DNA of 25,397 nt, taken from positions 1 through 25,397 of the forward strand of contig QANT01007165.1 in the NCBI GenBank assembly GCA_003254885.1, in the 5' to 3' direction. Numbering within the stretch: the first letter of the stretch is position 1; each line of letters starts with the position of its first letter. Origin of the DNA: Purshia tridentata (Eukaryota; Streptophyta; Magnoliopsida; Rosales; Rosaceae). Shown piece after piece: positions 1 to 9,313 of the stretch. A program made the position numbers and the translations under genes. The notes under the pieces were generated by a model. The model was not told the DNA's origin. It worked only from the letters and a program-made list of their open reading frames with translations, and did no database searches.

Positions 1-44
1 ATAAAAGACAAGAGCTTGAGTTTCCTAAGTGGTTTTAAAATCAT
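1..44 (+). pseudogene. End of an upstream TNP2 exon with an in-frame TAA
   Basis: Before the donor GTAAGT at 45-50, one frame reads ...ELEFPKWF, then TAA (36-38), then AAT CAT. A FPxWF word shortly before the DUF4216 region is usual in CACTA TNP2 proteins, and the frame joins in phase to the exon starting at 140 after the acceptor TAG (137-139). The stop is one base away from a lysine codon. This suggests a point mutation that truncates the transposase before its C-terminal region. A sequencing or assembly error, or a different splice pattern, could also explain it. The exon begins before the window. Confidence 0.55.
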
Positions 45-139
45 GTAAGTTATACATGCCTCTATTAATTGAATAGCATGCATCCTTCTTTTAATTTTAG
101 AGCCCGACAGTTATATATGTTTGTAATTATTTTGTCTAG

Positions 140-931
140 ATGAAAAATTTGCACCATACAAGATCAGTGGAAGCTACTGATTCACTATATTCTTTGGCTT
201 GTGGACCTCATGTTAGGGTTCATATGTACACTGGATGCATCGTTAATGGAGTTCGATTCCATACTAAAGATATTGATAATCATCGGACCACACAAAATAG
301 TGGAATCCTTGTCCCGGGTGAACACGTTGGTGGGAGTCAGGATTACTATGGTGTTTTATTGAATGTTGTAGAATTGACTTACATTATGAACTATAAGGTG
401 TTTCTTTTCAAGTGTAAGTGGTTTAACACAGATGCCAGTAAAAGGAGGATAAGAAAATATTACAATCTCACAAGCATTAATGTAAGCTCTACCTGGTATG
501 AAAGTGATCCTTACATACTTGCTACTCAAGCACAGCAAGTGTTCTATCTGGATGATTATAAATTGGGTTCAAGTTGGAAAGTTGTTCAAAAAGTGCAATA
601 CAGACATTTGTGGGATGTCCCAGTGATAAATGTAGATGAAGAGGTAGATGAAGTTAGTCAGCAAGCAACTAATAATGAAGCTTACCAAGAAGAGTTCAAT
701 GATATGGAATGGCATGTTCAGGCAGATGATCTAGAAAATCGCCAATTAAATCGAACAGATGTTGAACCTGAAATCATTAGTTCAAACATTGAGAACAACA
801 TAAGGGTAGTAGAAGATGATCTTACTGATTTTATAAATGATGTTACTGAAGAAGTTACTTCATTTGGTGATGAAACTGAAGGTGAAGGTGAAGGTGAAGG
901 TTTTTTTGAGAGTGATGATGATAGTGATTAA
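140..931 (+). CDS. TNP2-like CACTA transposase, C-terminal exon (DUF4216 region)
   Basis: This last exon follows the acceptor TTTTGTCTAG and runs 264 codons to a TAA stop. The segment SLYSLACGP, then YTGCIVNGVRFHT, then RTTQNSGI (about residues 17-56 of the exon) is the signature of the conserved C-terminal domain of plant TNP2/TNPD transposases. The stretch from YYGVLLNVVELTY to FKCKWFNTD (about residues 70-98) continues the DUF4216 fold, and DVPVIN near residue 155 is also family-like. The catalytic part (Transposase_21) lies upstream, outside the window. The tail is strongly acidic, with a GEGEGEG run from a 6-bp repeat (about 880-900) and an ESDDDSD end. TNP2 is thought to bind the element ends and catalyse excision and integration in the nucleus together with the TNPA product. 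The upstream TAA at 36-38 may make this a remnant. The ATG at 140 is simply the first exon codon and not necessarily a translation start. Confidence 0.85.
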   Translation: MKNLHHTRSVEATDSLYSLACGPHVRVHMYTGCIVNGVRFHTKDIDNHRTTQNSGILVPGEHVGGSQDYYGVLLNVVELTYIMNYKVFLFKCKWFNTDASKRRIRKYYNLTSINVSSTWYESDPYILATQAQQVFYLDDYKLGSSWKVVQKVQYRHLWDVPVINVDEEVDEVSQQATNNEAYQEEFNDMEWHVQADDLENRQLNRTDVEPEIISSNIENNIRVVEDDLTDFINDVTEEVTSFGDETEGEGEGEGFFESDDDSD

Positions 932-1218
932 GTATGATAGATGTATATGCTCTTTTATTTTGTTTTTGTTTTCTTTTTCAGCTTCCATGTATTTTTTTCT
1001 TGGCCTTTGTGTATTTGTTAGCTTAAATTGTTAATTTTGTATTAGGCATGAAAAGGTTTAGGTTCATTATATATGGCCCCCTTACTATGTGTATTTCTTT
1101 TGGTCTATTAATGAAATGAACTACTATCGTCAAGGCTTCTAAACAAGTAAAAAATGAAGTCCTAACTTTTCTTTTGTGCACTATAATTATTAATTGTCTA
1201 AATAGTAGGTAAATATTA
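932..1218. other. Spacer between the two transposon genes
   Basis: This AT-rich stretch follows the TNP2 stop. It should hold the 3' untranslated region of the first gene and the promoter of the second, if the second has its own. A TATAATT word at 1182-1188 lies about 31 bases before the ATG at 1219, too close to be a secure TATA box. In En/Spm both products come from alternative splicing of one transcript, so an independent promoter is not required. No other structure was found. Confidence 0.4.
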
Positions 1219-3758
1219 ATGGCAACCCGTAGCAGAAAACGCAGTCTTCTCCAAACTACTAATCAGGTGTCTTCGCATACTTCACAAGATGAGGATGTTG
1301 CTGTTGTGACATCAGCTGGCACTGAGGGAAGTACTAATGGTATTGGTATGTGTTATATTTTATGTCAATAAAAGAGAACTTTTATGCATCCCAAAATAAT
1401 TAATTAATAAATGTGATGTAGGTGCTGTGAAAAATGTGAGATCAAAGTCTCGTGGACTTAATTCTGATAAACTTCAGACTCATCTTAAAGGTGGAAAAAT
1501 ACCAGTCACTTTGAATAGTGAGAATGGGAGGCCCACTGGTCCAAATGCATCTATGTTTGTGAATGAAATTGGCTTCACGGTTAGAACTTGTGCGCCACTA
1601 AATGTGGAGAAATGGAAGGATATAGATCAAGTTGACAAGACTAAGATGATTGCAAAAATAACAGTAAGTTGCTTCATTTTTATTTTTTTTTCCACTAAAT
1701 GATTACATTGCTCATATAAAAATTATCTAATAGCATTTCCTCTAGGGCCTCTAATAGAAACATCTTATTTTTTCCATATATTGCTGATATTACATTGCGA
1801 TATTATTTGGGGCCTCTGAGTTGTTCGTAAAGTAGATTAATTAGTATGATAACATGGAAGTGTCGAAGGGTATATAACAAATGCAAGGGATTGGAAAAAG
1901 ACAGAAAACTTTTTAACCACATATGCTATATAGACTGTCCTAGTACTTCATCATTACAAGGTAAAATATATAATGATAATTCAAAAATCTTGCTTTAATT
2001 TTTTTGAATATAGACATTTGTGACATCCTCTGCCTAAAAGGAAAAAGACAGAAAACTTTCTAACCACATATGCTGTATAGACTGTCCTAGTACTTCATCA
2101 TTACAAGGTAAAATATATAATGATAATTCAAAAATCTTGCTTTAATTTTCTTGAATATAGACATTTGTGACATCCTCTGCCTAAAGTATCAGCTTGCCAA
2201 TTATAGTTTTCAATTTTAAGTACGACATTGATATTATCAGCTTGTCACTTATCAGTAACTTGAAATTGGTTCCATACAGAGTAAGTACGACATTGATATG
2301 TAGCTGCCTCATGTTCAAAAATGTGTTCAGACGCTGTTTCAAAGACGGTTCTGTGATTTTCGACATGCGCTGAAGTTGCATTTTGCTAAGTACCCAACAA
2401 TTGATGAGGCTCGAAAAAACAAACATCCTCAAGTATCTACTCAGGAGGAATGGGATTTCCTCTGTACACGCTATTCCAGCACAAAGTTCTTGGTAAAATT
2501 GTTAATTTATTTTAAAGCTCATTTGTTTTATTTTCTTAACACTACTTTCACATTTTTATTTAAATAAAAGAAGGTAGAAAAGCATAAAACATTCCCTTCC
2601 TGACTCTATTCACAACCCCTTTGGAATTTTAAGAGACCAGGGAAAGGGTGGAGGGAGGGATTTTCGGTGGGTACATGGTGAGTATGTATGGGGGGATCAT
2701 AGATCAAATTATTAATAGTTTTTAAATTGAAAATGGAGATTCCTTTGACAGGTTTGAAAAGTATAAGTATTCAGGTAGAGGACACTCTAAGCCCTGGAAG
2801 ATTTGTTCCAGGTTGTGCCATATTCGGGGCATACCTTTGTGGTTTCCAAGTATATGAAAGGGGAATACATACTAAGAGGATGTTGAAGGGAATATATCTC
2901 ATAGAAATGGGATAGAGCAATCAATAGTAACTTTAACATTGCAAATTGTTGTATATTCTTTATTGCAAAATGATATTATTTAGCAGGGATTTGTCTGTTC
3001 TGTTAACCAAAACATTAATGCTTATTTTTCTCACTGGGAGATACTAAAAAGCCTACCAACTCCAACTTGTATATCTTTTGGCCTTTCAAAATTGTAAATG
3101 CCATGCACTTTGCATACTATTTATTTCTTTTATTTACTTTATAATGCTTGTCTCGTCTTGCCATTTGAGGCATCTCTGAAAGTACGCCTTAATGATGATA
3201 ATTTTTGTTTTGGTTGCGAAGCACCCCTTACTTTGTCTGCTTATAGAGCTATTAATCAAGTATTGGAACACCAGGTAGTGATAGTTGGAAGATTAAGGTG
3301 TTGAAGATGTGTTGTTCGGAGGCCTAGATATGTGGATTTCTTGATAATTGCTTCCATTTATTTTCAATTATTTGTAGGAACGCTCAGAGAAAAATACTAA
3401 GAATAGGTCGGAGTTAAAGTACAACCACAAAGCTGGGTCAAAGTCTTTCATGGCACACCAAGAAGAGATTGTAAGATATCATTAGCTCTTTTTTATATAT
3501 AAAAGTTATAAACTAACATTTACAGTAAATACTATAACATCTATATTTGTTGTATGCCTATAAATAGTAAATTTGTGCACCAGCAATTACTTTGTTGTCT
3601 AAAGCAGCAACAATCACTTTGTGCACTAGAAATCACTTTGTTTTTTGCCTATAAACAGTCAATAATTATCTCAAAAATCTAAAGCAGATAGATTTAAGCA
3701 ATTCCTTGACATTTGGTTCACGAAAATCCTTGAGCTCTTGAATGATTATATGATCAAG

Positions 3759-3794
<36 letters not shown>

Positions 3795-4396
3795 GCAGCA
3801 TCCATGTTAACTTTGATTGATGTATGAATTTGCTAGGCTGAAGCAAATGGTGAGAGGCAAGGTGCAATTGATCGCTTTGAAACAGAACATAAAAATGAGA
3901 AAAATGGATGGGATGTAGGAGCAAAAGTTATGTGGGTAAGTATGTATTCTTTTGTTCCTTTTCTTCAATATTTTTAGCATACCACCTAATTCTTATAATA
4001 GGACTTAATTTTTAAAAAGTAAATTATAATTTTAAGTTTATTTATTTCTAGGACAAGATGATTTCTATGCGGAATGAGACTACTCTTGAAAATGGGACTA
4101 GAACAATGACAGATGATGAAATATGTGCGAAAGTCCTTGGGGTCAGATCTGGCTACATCAAGGGTTGTGGTTTTGGCCCTCGACCTGCAGAATCTCACGC
4201 TCGATCATCTGTGACTCAAAAGAATATAGAGCTAGAGGAACAACTTCAAGCTCAACAACAGATTGTTAAGACTCAGCAACAACAACTTGACCATCAAAGT
4301 GAAGTAATCAAAGTCTTGGAGGAGAAGATCAAAAAGTCTGAGGAGAGGAGCGACAAGTTTGAGGAATTTATGAATATGTACATGTCGAGCCAATGA
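1219..4396 (+). CDS. TNPA-like protein of the plant Transposase_24 (Ptta/En/Spm) family, six exons
   Basis: Proposed exons are 1219-1345, 1422-1663, 2280-2492 (or 2304-2492), 3378-3470, 3837-3935 and 4052-4396. All introns are GT-AG and all joins keep phase, giving about 372 codons (364 with the alternative exon 3). The start is ATG GCA ACC CGT followed by a basic stretch. Exon 2 has the family-like RPTGPNASMFVNEIG region and APLNVEKWKDID. Exon 3 has LPHVQ, FCDFRHALKLHF and EEWDFLCTRY. Exon 4 has NRSELKYNHKAGSKSF, and exons 5-6 have AIDRFETEHK and the DDEICAKVLG...SGYIKGCGFGPRP block, all characteristic of Transposase_24. The C-terminus is a Gln/Glu-rich coiled coil of about 50 residues, probably for oligomerisation. 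TNPA-type proteins bind the short subterminal repeats, here probably the TAGCGAGGA motifs, and bring the ends together. A TAG at 2301-2303 interrupts exon 3 if the acceptor at 2278-2279 is used; starting at 2304 avoids it. Identity is confident, intactness is not. Confidence 0.85.
1893..2186 (+). repeat. 147-bp tandem duplication in intron 2 of the TNPA-like gene
   Basis: Copy 1 (1893-2039) and copy 2 (2040 to about 2186) are adjacent and differ by only a few substitutions, for example CTATATAG against CTGTATAG. Both run from GGAAAAAGACAG to CATCCTCTGCCTAAA. The near identity indicates a recent tandem duplication. It lies wholly in non-coding DNA between the donor at 1664 and the exon 3 acceptor, so it lengthens the intron without changing the protein. 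Confidence 0.95.
2189..2300 (+). repeat. Short imperfect duplication spanning the exon 3 border
   Basis: The word AAGTACGACATTGATAT occurs at 2218-2234 and again at 2283-2299, the second at the 5' border of exon 3. ATCAGCTTG also precedes both (2189 and about 2236), so a unit of about 50-65 bp appears duplicated with divergence. The 5' edge of the exon therefore exists twice, which makes the exact acceptor uncertain. Confidence 0.75.
2301..2303 (+). other. TAG at the 5' part of TNPA exon 3: stop codon or splice acceptor
   Basis: With the acceptor CATACAG (ending 2279), the frame reads SKYDIDM, TAG, LPHVQKC. Family members carry a sense codon here within a D-I-D-x-x-LPHV block, so the TAG looks like a nonsense mutation. 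However, TAG is also a legal acceptor, and an exon starting at 2304 is in the same phase, dropping eight codons. The preceding TTGATATG is a poor polypyrimidine tract, which favours the mutation reading. Confidence 0.6.
2493..3377 (+). other. Intron 3 of the TNPA-like gene
   Basis: This 885-base intron runs from GTAAAA to TTTGTAG. Its flanking exons join into the uninterrupted family motif ...STKFL/ERSEKN..., so no exon is missing between them. It contains a G-rich patch at 2640-2695 and two short open stretches (around 2727-2915 and 3098-3304) with no family resemblance. Nothing else of note was seen. Confidence 0.7.
3759..3794 (+). repeat. (CT)n microsatellite in intron 4
   Basis: This is a nearly pure CT run broken once by TTT, ending in CTGCAG. 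It lies about 40 bases before the exon 5 acceptor at 3835-3836 and may act as a polypyrimidine tract. The CAG at its end is a potential alternative acceptor, but the downstream sequence up to 3836 does not extend the conserved protein. Confidence 0.95.
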
Positions 4397-4430
4397 CCTC
4401 CTCAATAAGTTTTTCTTTTCGTTGCATTGA

Positions 4431-4580
4431 GTTATGACTCCCTGGATGATGACTACTAGCATGTTAGTTTTGATACAATTAATTATGACTCTCTCTATGA
4501 TGGCTTCTAAGTGTTAGTTTTGATGAACTTAATGATGACTCCCTCTATGCATGTTAAGTAGTCATCAGTTTAATGTCTTC
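4431..4580 (+). repeat. Degenerate 51-bp tandem repeat in the 3' untranslated region
   Basis: The pattern (A)TTATGACTCCCT...ATGATG...TTAGTTTTGAT recurs at about 4431, 4482 and 4533, giving two full copies and one partial. It begins about 35 bases after the TNPA stop codon, so it is probably transcribed as part of the 3' UTR. Confidence 0.7.
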
Positions 4581-4710
4581 TGCTTACTTTTGTACTTAAT
4601 TATTACTTTTAGGAGACCTATTGAATATCTAATGGCATTGTGAAACTAGTATGAACTAGTATATATTGATATATGGTATATCTTGTTTTAATCTGTCTTA
4701 TTTGGTTATC

Positions 4711-4716
4711 AATAAA
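4711..4716 (+). terminator. Candidate polyadenylation signal
   Basis: AATAAA lies 315 bases after the TNPA stop in an AT-rich setting, before the subterminal repeats begin. It is the best-placed canonical hexamer, but plant poly(A) signals are loose, so this is only a candidate. Confidence 0.35.
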
Positions 4717-4795
4717 TATAAAAAAAATACAAAATGATCTATAAAATATCAAACTTTTGGTGTCAAAAAACTAGTTCCTTGATTTAGAGCACCTA

Positions 4796-5301
4796 TAGCG
4801 AGGAAAGTATTCCTCGCCAAAGGAAATATATTGTAAGGACAATATCACATTTATTTGTTTTCTCACCCTAAATAACCTATAGGGAGAATAAAATTTTTCA
4901 TTATAAATCACGTACAACAAGGAAATCTCATTTTGTCGCCGAAAATAAATAAATATTTTTATTTTAAAATACAATATCTTAATTAATTATTAGTTTTTAG
5001 CGAGGATTTTATCTTTAGAGAGGATACAAATTTCGTTGCTAAAATGATTTGAAGGCCTTTTTTTAAGTCTTTTACGTCAAATTAACTCCTTTATCGCGAG
5101 GAATTATGTTCTCGCAAAAAGGATTTAGCGAGAAATGTTTGTAATCGCCACGGAAACAGTATAGCAAGGAACTAAAATTTTAGTCGCCATGGGCTTTCCT
5201 CGACAGTGCTACGGTGACAAATTGATGACGAGCAAAAAATCCTCGCTAAATTTCTATAGCGAGGATAAGCTTATGTTTCACGAGGAAAAGTTTCCTCGCT
5301 A
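4796..5301. repeat. CACTA subterminal repeat region (TAGCGAGGA motifs in both orientations)
   Basis: TAGCGAGGA is found at 4796, 4998 and 5257, and its reverse complement TCCTCGCTA at 5240 and 5293. Near matches lie at 4811 (inverted), 5016, 5094, 5126, 5161, 5197 (inverted) and 5280. Some pair into hairpins: 4798-4804 with 4811-4817, a perfect 10-bp pair 5239-5248 with 5257-5266, and 5281-5288 with 5291-5298. Clustered short repeats in both directions next to the terminus are the cis-acting sites that TNPA proteins bind in En/Spm-type elements. The protein partner is inferred from the family. Confidence 0.85.
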
Positions 5302-5310
5302 AAAAGCAAC

Positions 5311-5322
5311 TTTTTTGTAGTG
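5311..5322 (-). repeat. Right terminal inverted repeat of the CACTA element
   Basis: Read from the outside inward on the minus strand this is CACTACAAAAAAG, the standard plant CACTA terminus. The five bases TAGTG (5318-5322) are the element's last, since from 5323 the sequence is colinear with satellite monomer F. The matching left repeat is outside the window. Confidence 0.9.
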
Positions 5323-6382
5323 CTAGCACGCTAAATGAGACAGGAGAAAGTGATACTTGGTGTGTTTCTTGCCAACTGGGCACGTTTTGATTTAATTTAG
5401 ATGAAAGTGGACTGACTATGCACCGAAATGATGTTTTCGTTACTTCTAAACACGAAATGTGCTTCTTTAAGGGGACAATGCTCATCCAAGCATGAGAAAG
5501 TGCTTCCCCTTGTCTTTCTTATCAACCGATGACGTTTTGGTGAAACTTTAACCAAATTGTGCCAAGTGCACACCGAAATGACATTTTTGTTCATGCTTCA
5601 CAACCAAAGTGGTTCCTTAGGGCTAGCACACTAATCGAGACATTAGAGAGTGCTTCCTCCCCTCTTTCTTGCCAATCGCGCACGTTTTGGTGCAATTTGG
5701 ACAAAGTTGGACTTTCTATGCACTGAAAAGGCGTTTTTGTTCTACCCAAACGCAAACTATGCTTCTTTAAGGCTAGAATGCTAACCTAACCATGAGAACG
5801 TGCATCCCTAAACGCAAACTGTGTCTTTCTCGCCAACCGAGCACGTTTTGTTGCAACATTAGCCAAATTTGACACAATGCGCATAGAAATGATGTATTCG
5901 TGCATTCTTAACACCTACGGTAATTCATTTCTGCTAGAACGCTAATCCAAACTTGAGAAAATGGTTCCCCATGCGTTTCTTGCCAATTGAGGACGTTCCT
6001 GTTCAACTTCAACCAAATTGGACTGAGTGTGCATTGCAATAACGTATCCGTGCATTCTTAGTGTCTAAAGTGGTTCTTTAGGGCTTGGACGCTAACTGAG
6101 ACATGAGAAAGTGCTTCCCCATATCTTTCTTCCCAACTAGGAATGTTTGGATTTAACCTTAATCAAATTGGACTTAGTGTGCACCGAAATGGCGTTTTCG
6201 TGCATTCTTGGGGCCTAATGATATTCTTAAGAGTTAGCACACTAATATCGAGACATGAGATAGCGCTTCCTCATCTGTTTCTTGCAAACCAAGAAAGTGT
6301 TAGGTCAATTTGGACAAACTTGTACCGAGTAAGCACCCAAATGATGTTTTCGTGCATTCTTAACAACTAAAGTGGTTCTTTA
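5323..6382 (+). repeat. HOR block 1 (F-G-A-B-C-D-E), 5' end cut by the CACTA insertion
   Basis: Monomers start at F 5323 (first bases lost to the insertion), G 5471, A 5620, B 5770, C 5931, D 6081 and E 6231. B is 160 bp because a word AAACGCAAACT (5810-5820), also present at the end of A near 5748, is inserted in it. Rare variants in F-C match block 22 (23825 onward) rather than the neighbouring block 2. Confidence 0.92.
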
Positions 6383-7432
6383 GGGCTGGCACGCTAATCG
6401 AGACAAGAGAAAGTGCTACTTGATGTCTTTCTTAGCAACCGGGCACGTTTTGATTGAATTTAGATGAAACTGGACTGAATATGCACCGTAATGCGGTTTT
6501 TGTTACTTCTAAACACGAAATGTGCTTCTTGAGGGTGACAATGCTCATCCAAGGATGACAAAGTGCTTCCCCATGTCTTTCTTGTCAATCGATCAAGTTT
6601 TGGTGCAACTTTGACCAAATTGTACTTAGTGCGCACCGAAGTGACGTTTTCGTTCAAGCTTCGCAACCAAAGTGGTTCCTCAGGGCTAGCATACTAATTG
6701 ACACATTCGAGAGTGCTTATTCGCCTTTTTCTTGCCAATCGTTCACGTTTCGGTGCAATGTGGACCAAATGGATCAGGTATGCACTGAAAAGGTGCTTTT
6801 TTCTACCTTAACACAAAAGGTGCTTCTTTAAGGCTAGAACGCTAACCCTAGCCTGAGAACGTGCATCCCTGTGTCTTTCTTGCTAGCCGAGCACGTTTTG
6901 TTACAAAGTTAGCCAAATTTGACTCAATGCGCAATGAAATGATGTATTCGTGCATTCTTAACACCTCAGGGAGTTCATTTGGGCTAGAACGCAAATCCAA
7001 ATATGAGTAAGCGGTTCCCTGTGCGTTTTTTGTCAACCGAGCACGTTCCCGTGCAACTTCAACCAAATTCGACTTAGTGTGCACCGAAATGACGTATCCG
7101 TGCATTCTTTGCGCCTAAAGTGGTTCTTTAGGGCTTGAACGCTAACCGAGACACGAGAAAATGCTTCCCCATGTCTTTCTTCCCAACCAGGAATGTTTTG
7201 ATTAAACCTTAACCAAATTGTACTTAGTGTGCACCGAAATGGCATTTTCGTGCATTCTTAGGGCCTCAAGATGTTCTTAGGAGTTAGCATGCTAATATCG
7301 CGACATGAGATAGCGCTTCCTTATGTGTTTCTTGCAAACCAAGAAAGTGTTGGGTCAATTTTGATGAACTTGTATCAAGTAGGCACCCAAATGATGTTTT
7401 CCGGCATTCTTAACACCTAAAGTGGTTCTTCA
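6383..7432 (+). repeat. HOR block 2, complete
   Basis: F 6383, G 6533, A 6683, B 6831, C 6981, D 7131, E 7281. The total of 1,050 bp makes this, with block 3, a good reference copy of the unit. Confidence 0.93.
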
Positions 7433-8483
7433 GGGCTGGCACACTAATCAAGACAACAGAAAGTGCTACTTGATGTCCTTCTTTCCAACAGGGCGCGTTT
7501 TGATTTAATTTATATGAAAGTGGATTGAGCATGCACTGAAATGATGTTTTTGTTACTTTTAAACACGAAATGTGCTTCTTTAGGGCGACAATGCTCATCG
7601 AAGCATGAGAAAGTGCTTCCCCATGTCTTTTTTGTCAACGGATAAGGTTTTGGTACAACTTTGACCAAATTGTACCGATTCAGCACAAAAATGACGTTCT
7701 CGTTCATGCCTCGCAGCCAAACTGGTTCCTTCGGGCTAGCACGCTAATCGAGGACTTAGAGAGTGTTTCCTAGCCTCTTTCTTGCCAACCGGGCGTGTTT
7801 TGGTGCAATTTGGACCAAGTTTGATTGGGTATGCACCGAAAAGGCGTTTTTGTTCTTCACTAACATGAAATGTTCTCCTCTAAGGCTAGAACACTAACCT
7901 AAGCATGACAACATGCATCCCTGTGTCTTTCTTGCCGGCGGAGTACGTTTCGTTGCAAAGTTAGCCAAATTTGACTCAATGTGCAATGAAATGATGTATT
8001 CGTGCATTCCTAACACCTAAGGTAGGTCATTTGGGTTAGAACACTAATCCAAACATGAGAAAGTGGTTCCCCGTGCGTTTCTTGTCAAATGACCATGTTC
8101 CCATGCAACTTCAACCCAATTGGACCAAGTGTATACCGAAATGACGTATCTGAGCATTCTTAGCGCCTAAAAAGGTTCTTTAGGGCTTGGACGCTAACCG
8201 AGACACGAGAAAGTGCCTCCCCATGTCTTTCTTGCCAATCATGAATGTTTTTGTTTAACCTTAATCAAATTGGACTTAGTGTGCACTGAAATCGAGATTT
8301 CGTTCATTCATAGGGCCTAAATATGTTCTTAAGAGTTAGTAGGCTAATATCGAGACATGAGATAGCGCTTCCTCATGTGTTTCTTGCAAACCAAGAAAGT
8401 GTTGGGTCAATTTGGACTAACTTGGACCGAGTATGTACCCAAATGATGTTTTCGTGCATTCTTAACAACTAAGTGGTTCTTTA
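7433..8483 (+). repeat. HOR block 3, complete
   Basis: F 7433, G 7583, A 7733, B 7883, C 8033, D 8183, E 8333. Total 1,051 bp. Monomer A has a CENP-B-box-like 17-mer at 7778-7794 (8 of 9 core bases). Confidence 0.93.
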
Positions 8484-9313
8484 GTGCAGGCGCGTTGATC
8501 GAGATAAGAGAAAGTGCTACTTAATGTCTTTCTTGCCAACCCGGCACGTTTTGATTCAATTTAGACAAAAGTGGACTAAGTATGCACCGAAATGATGTTT
8601 TCGTTACTTCTAAACACTAAATGTGCTTCTTTAGGGCAACAACTCTCATGCAGGCATGAGAAAGTGCTTCCCCATGTCTTTCTTGTCAACTAATAATGTT
8701 TTGGTGCAACTTTGACCAAATTGTACCAAGAGCGCACCAAAATGACGTTCTAGTTCATGCTTCGCAACCAAAGTGGTTCCTTCGGACTAGCACGCTAATC
8801 GAGGCATTTGAGAGTGTTTCCTCGCCTTTTTCGTGCCAATCGAGCGTGTTTTGGTGCAATTTGGACCAAGTTTGACTGGTATGCACCAAAAAGGCGTAAC
8901 TTGCTTCTTTAAGGATGGAACGCTAACCCAAGCATGAGATCCCTGTGTCTTTCTTGCCAGCAGAGCACGTTTTGATGTAAAGTGTGCCAAATTTGACTCA
9001 ATGTGCAATGAAATGAAGTATTCATGCATTCTTAAGACCTAAGGTAATTAATTTGGGCTAGAACACTAATCCAAACATGAGAAAGTGGTTCCCCGTGCGT
9101 TTCTTGTCAATCGAGCACGTTCCCGTGCAACTTCAACCAAATTCGACAAAGTGTGCACCAAAAAGACGTATCTGAGCATTCTTAGCGCCAAAAGTGGTTC
9201 TTTAGGGCTTGAACGCTATCCGAGACACGAGAAAGTGCTTACCAATGTCTTTCTTCCCAACCAGGAACGTTTTGGTTCATCCTTAATCAAATTGGACTTA
9301 GTGTGCTTCTTTA
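8484..9313 (+). repeat. HOR block 4, with D joined to the end of F (E lost)
   Basis: F 8484, G 8634, A 8784 (128 bp, internal loss near 8900), B 8912 (143 bp), C 9055, D 9205. D runs to about 9301-9306 and then continues as the last bases of an F monomer, leading directly to G at 9314. The join falls in a shared TGTGC and removes the end of D, all of E and most of F. Confidence 0.9.

Larger units (their letters stand above)
1..5322 (+). mobile_element. Right-hand part of a CACTA (En/Spm) DNA transposon inserted in satellite DNA
   Basis: Three independent signs agree. A TNP2-like transposase C-terminus (DUF4216 type) is followed on the same strand by a TNPA-like Transposase_24 gene, the usual gene pair and order of plant CACTA elements. 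After the genes comes an AT-rich non-coding stretch full of direct and inverted copies of TAGCGAGGA, typical of CACTA subterminal repeats bound by the TNPA product. The element then ends with TTTTTTGTAGTG, the inverted form of the family terminus CACTACAAAAAA, and the next base starts satellite sequence that continues for 19.6 kb. The left end and most of the TNP2 gene lie outside the window. CACTA elements make 3-bp target duplications, so CTA (5323-5325) is the expected duplicated target. Whether the copy is active is doubtful, given two suspect stop codons. Confidence 0.9.

Noticed and set aside
837-1034. Open frame overlapping the end of the TNP2 exon
   Set aside because: It is a shadow frame of the acidic tail and AT-rich 3' untranslated region, with low-complexity sequence.
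2727-2915. Open frame in intron 3 (also 3098-3304)
   Set aside because: The flanking exons already join into an unbroken Transposase_24 motif, and neither frame resembles the family.
4232-4462. Minus-strand open frame opposite the last TNPA exon (also 3986-4198)
   Set aside because: It is antisense to the coiled-coil and DDEICAKVLG region, and its Leu-rich content is the complement of Gln/Glu codons.
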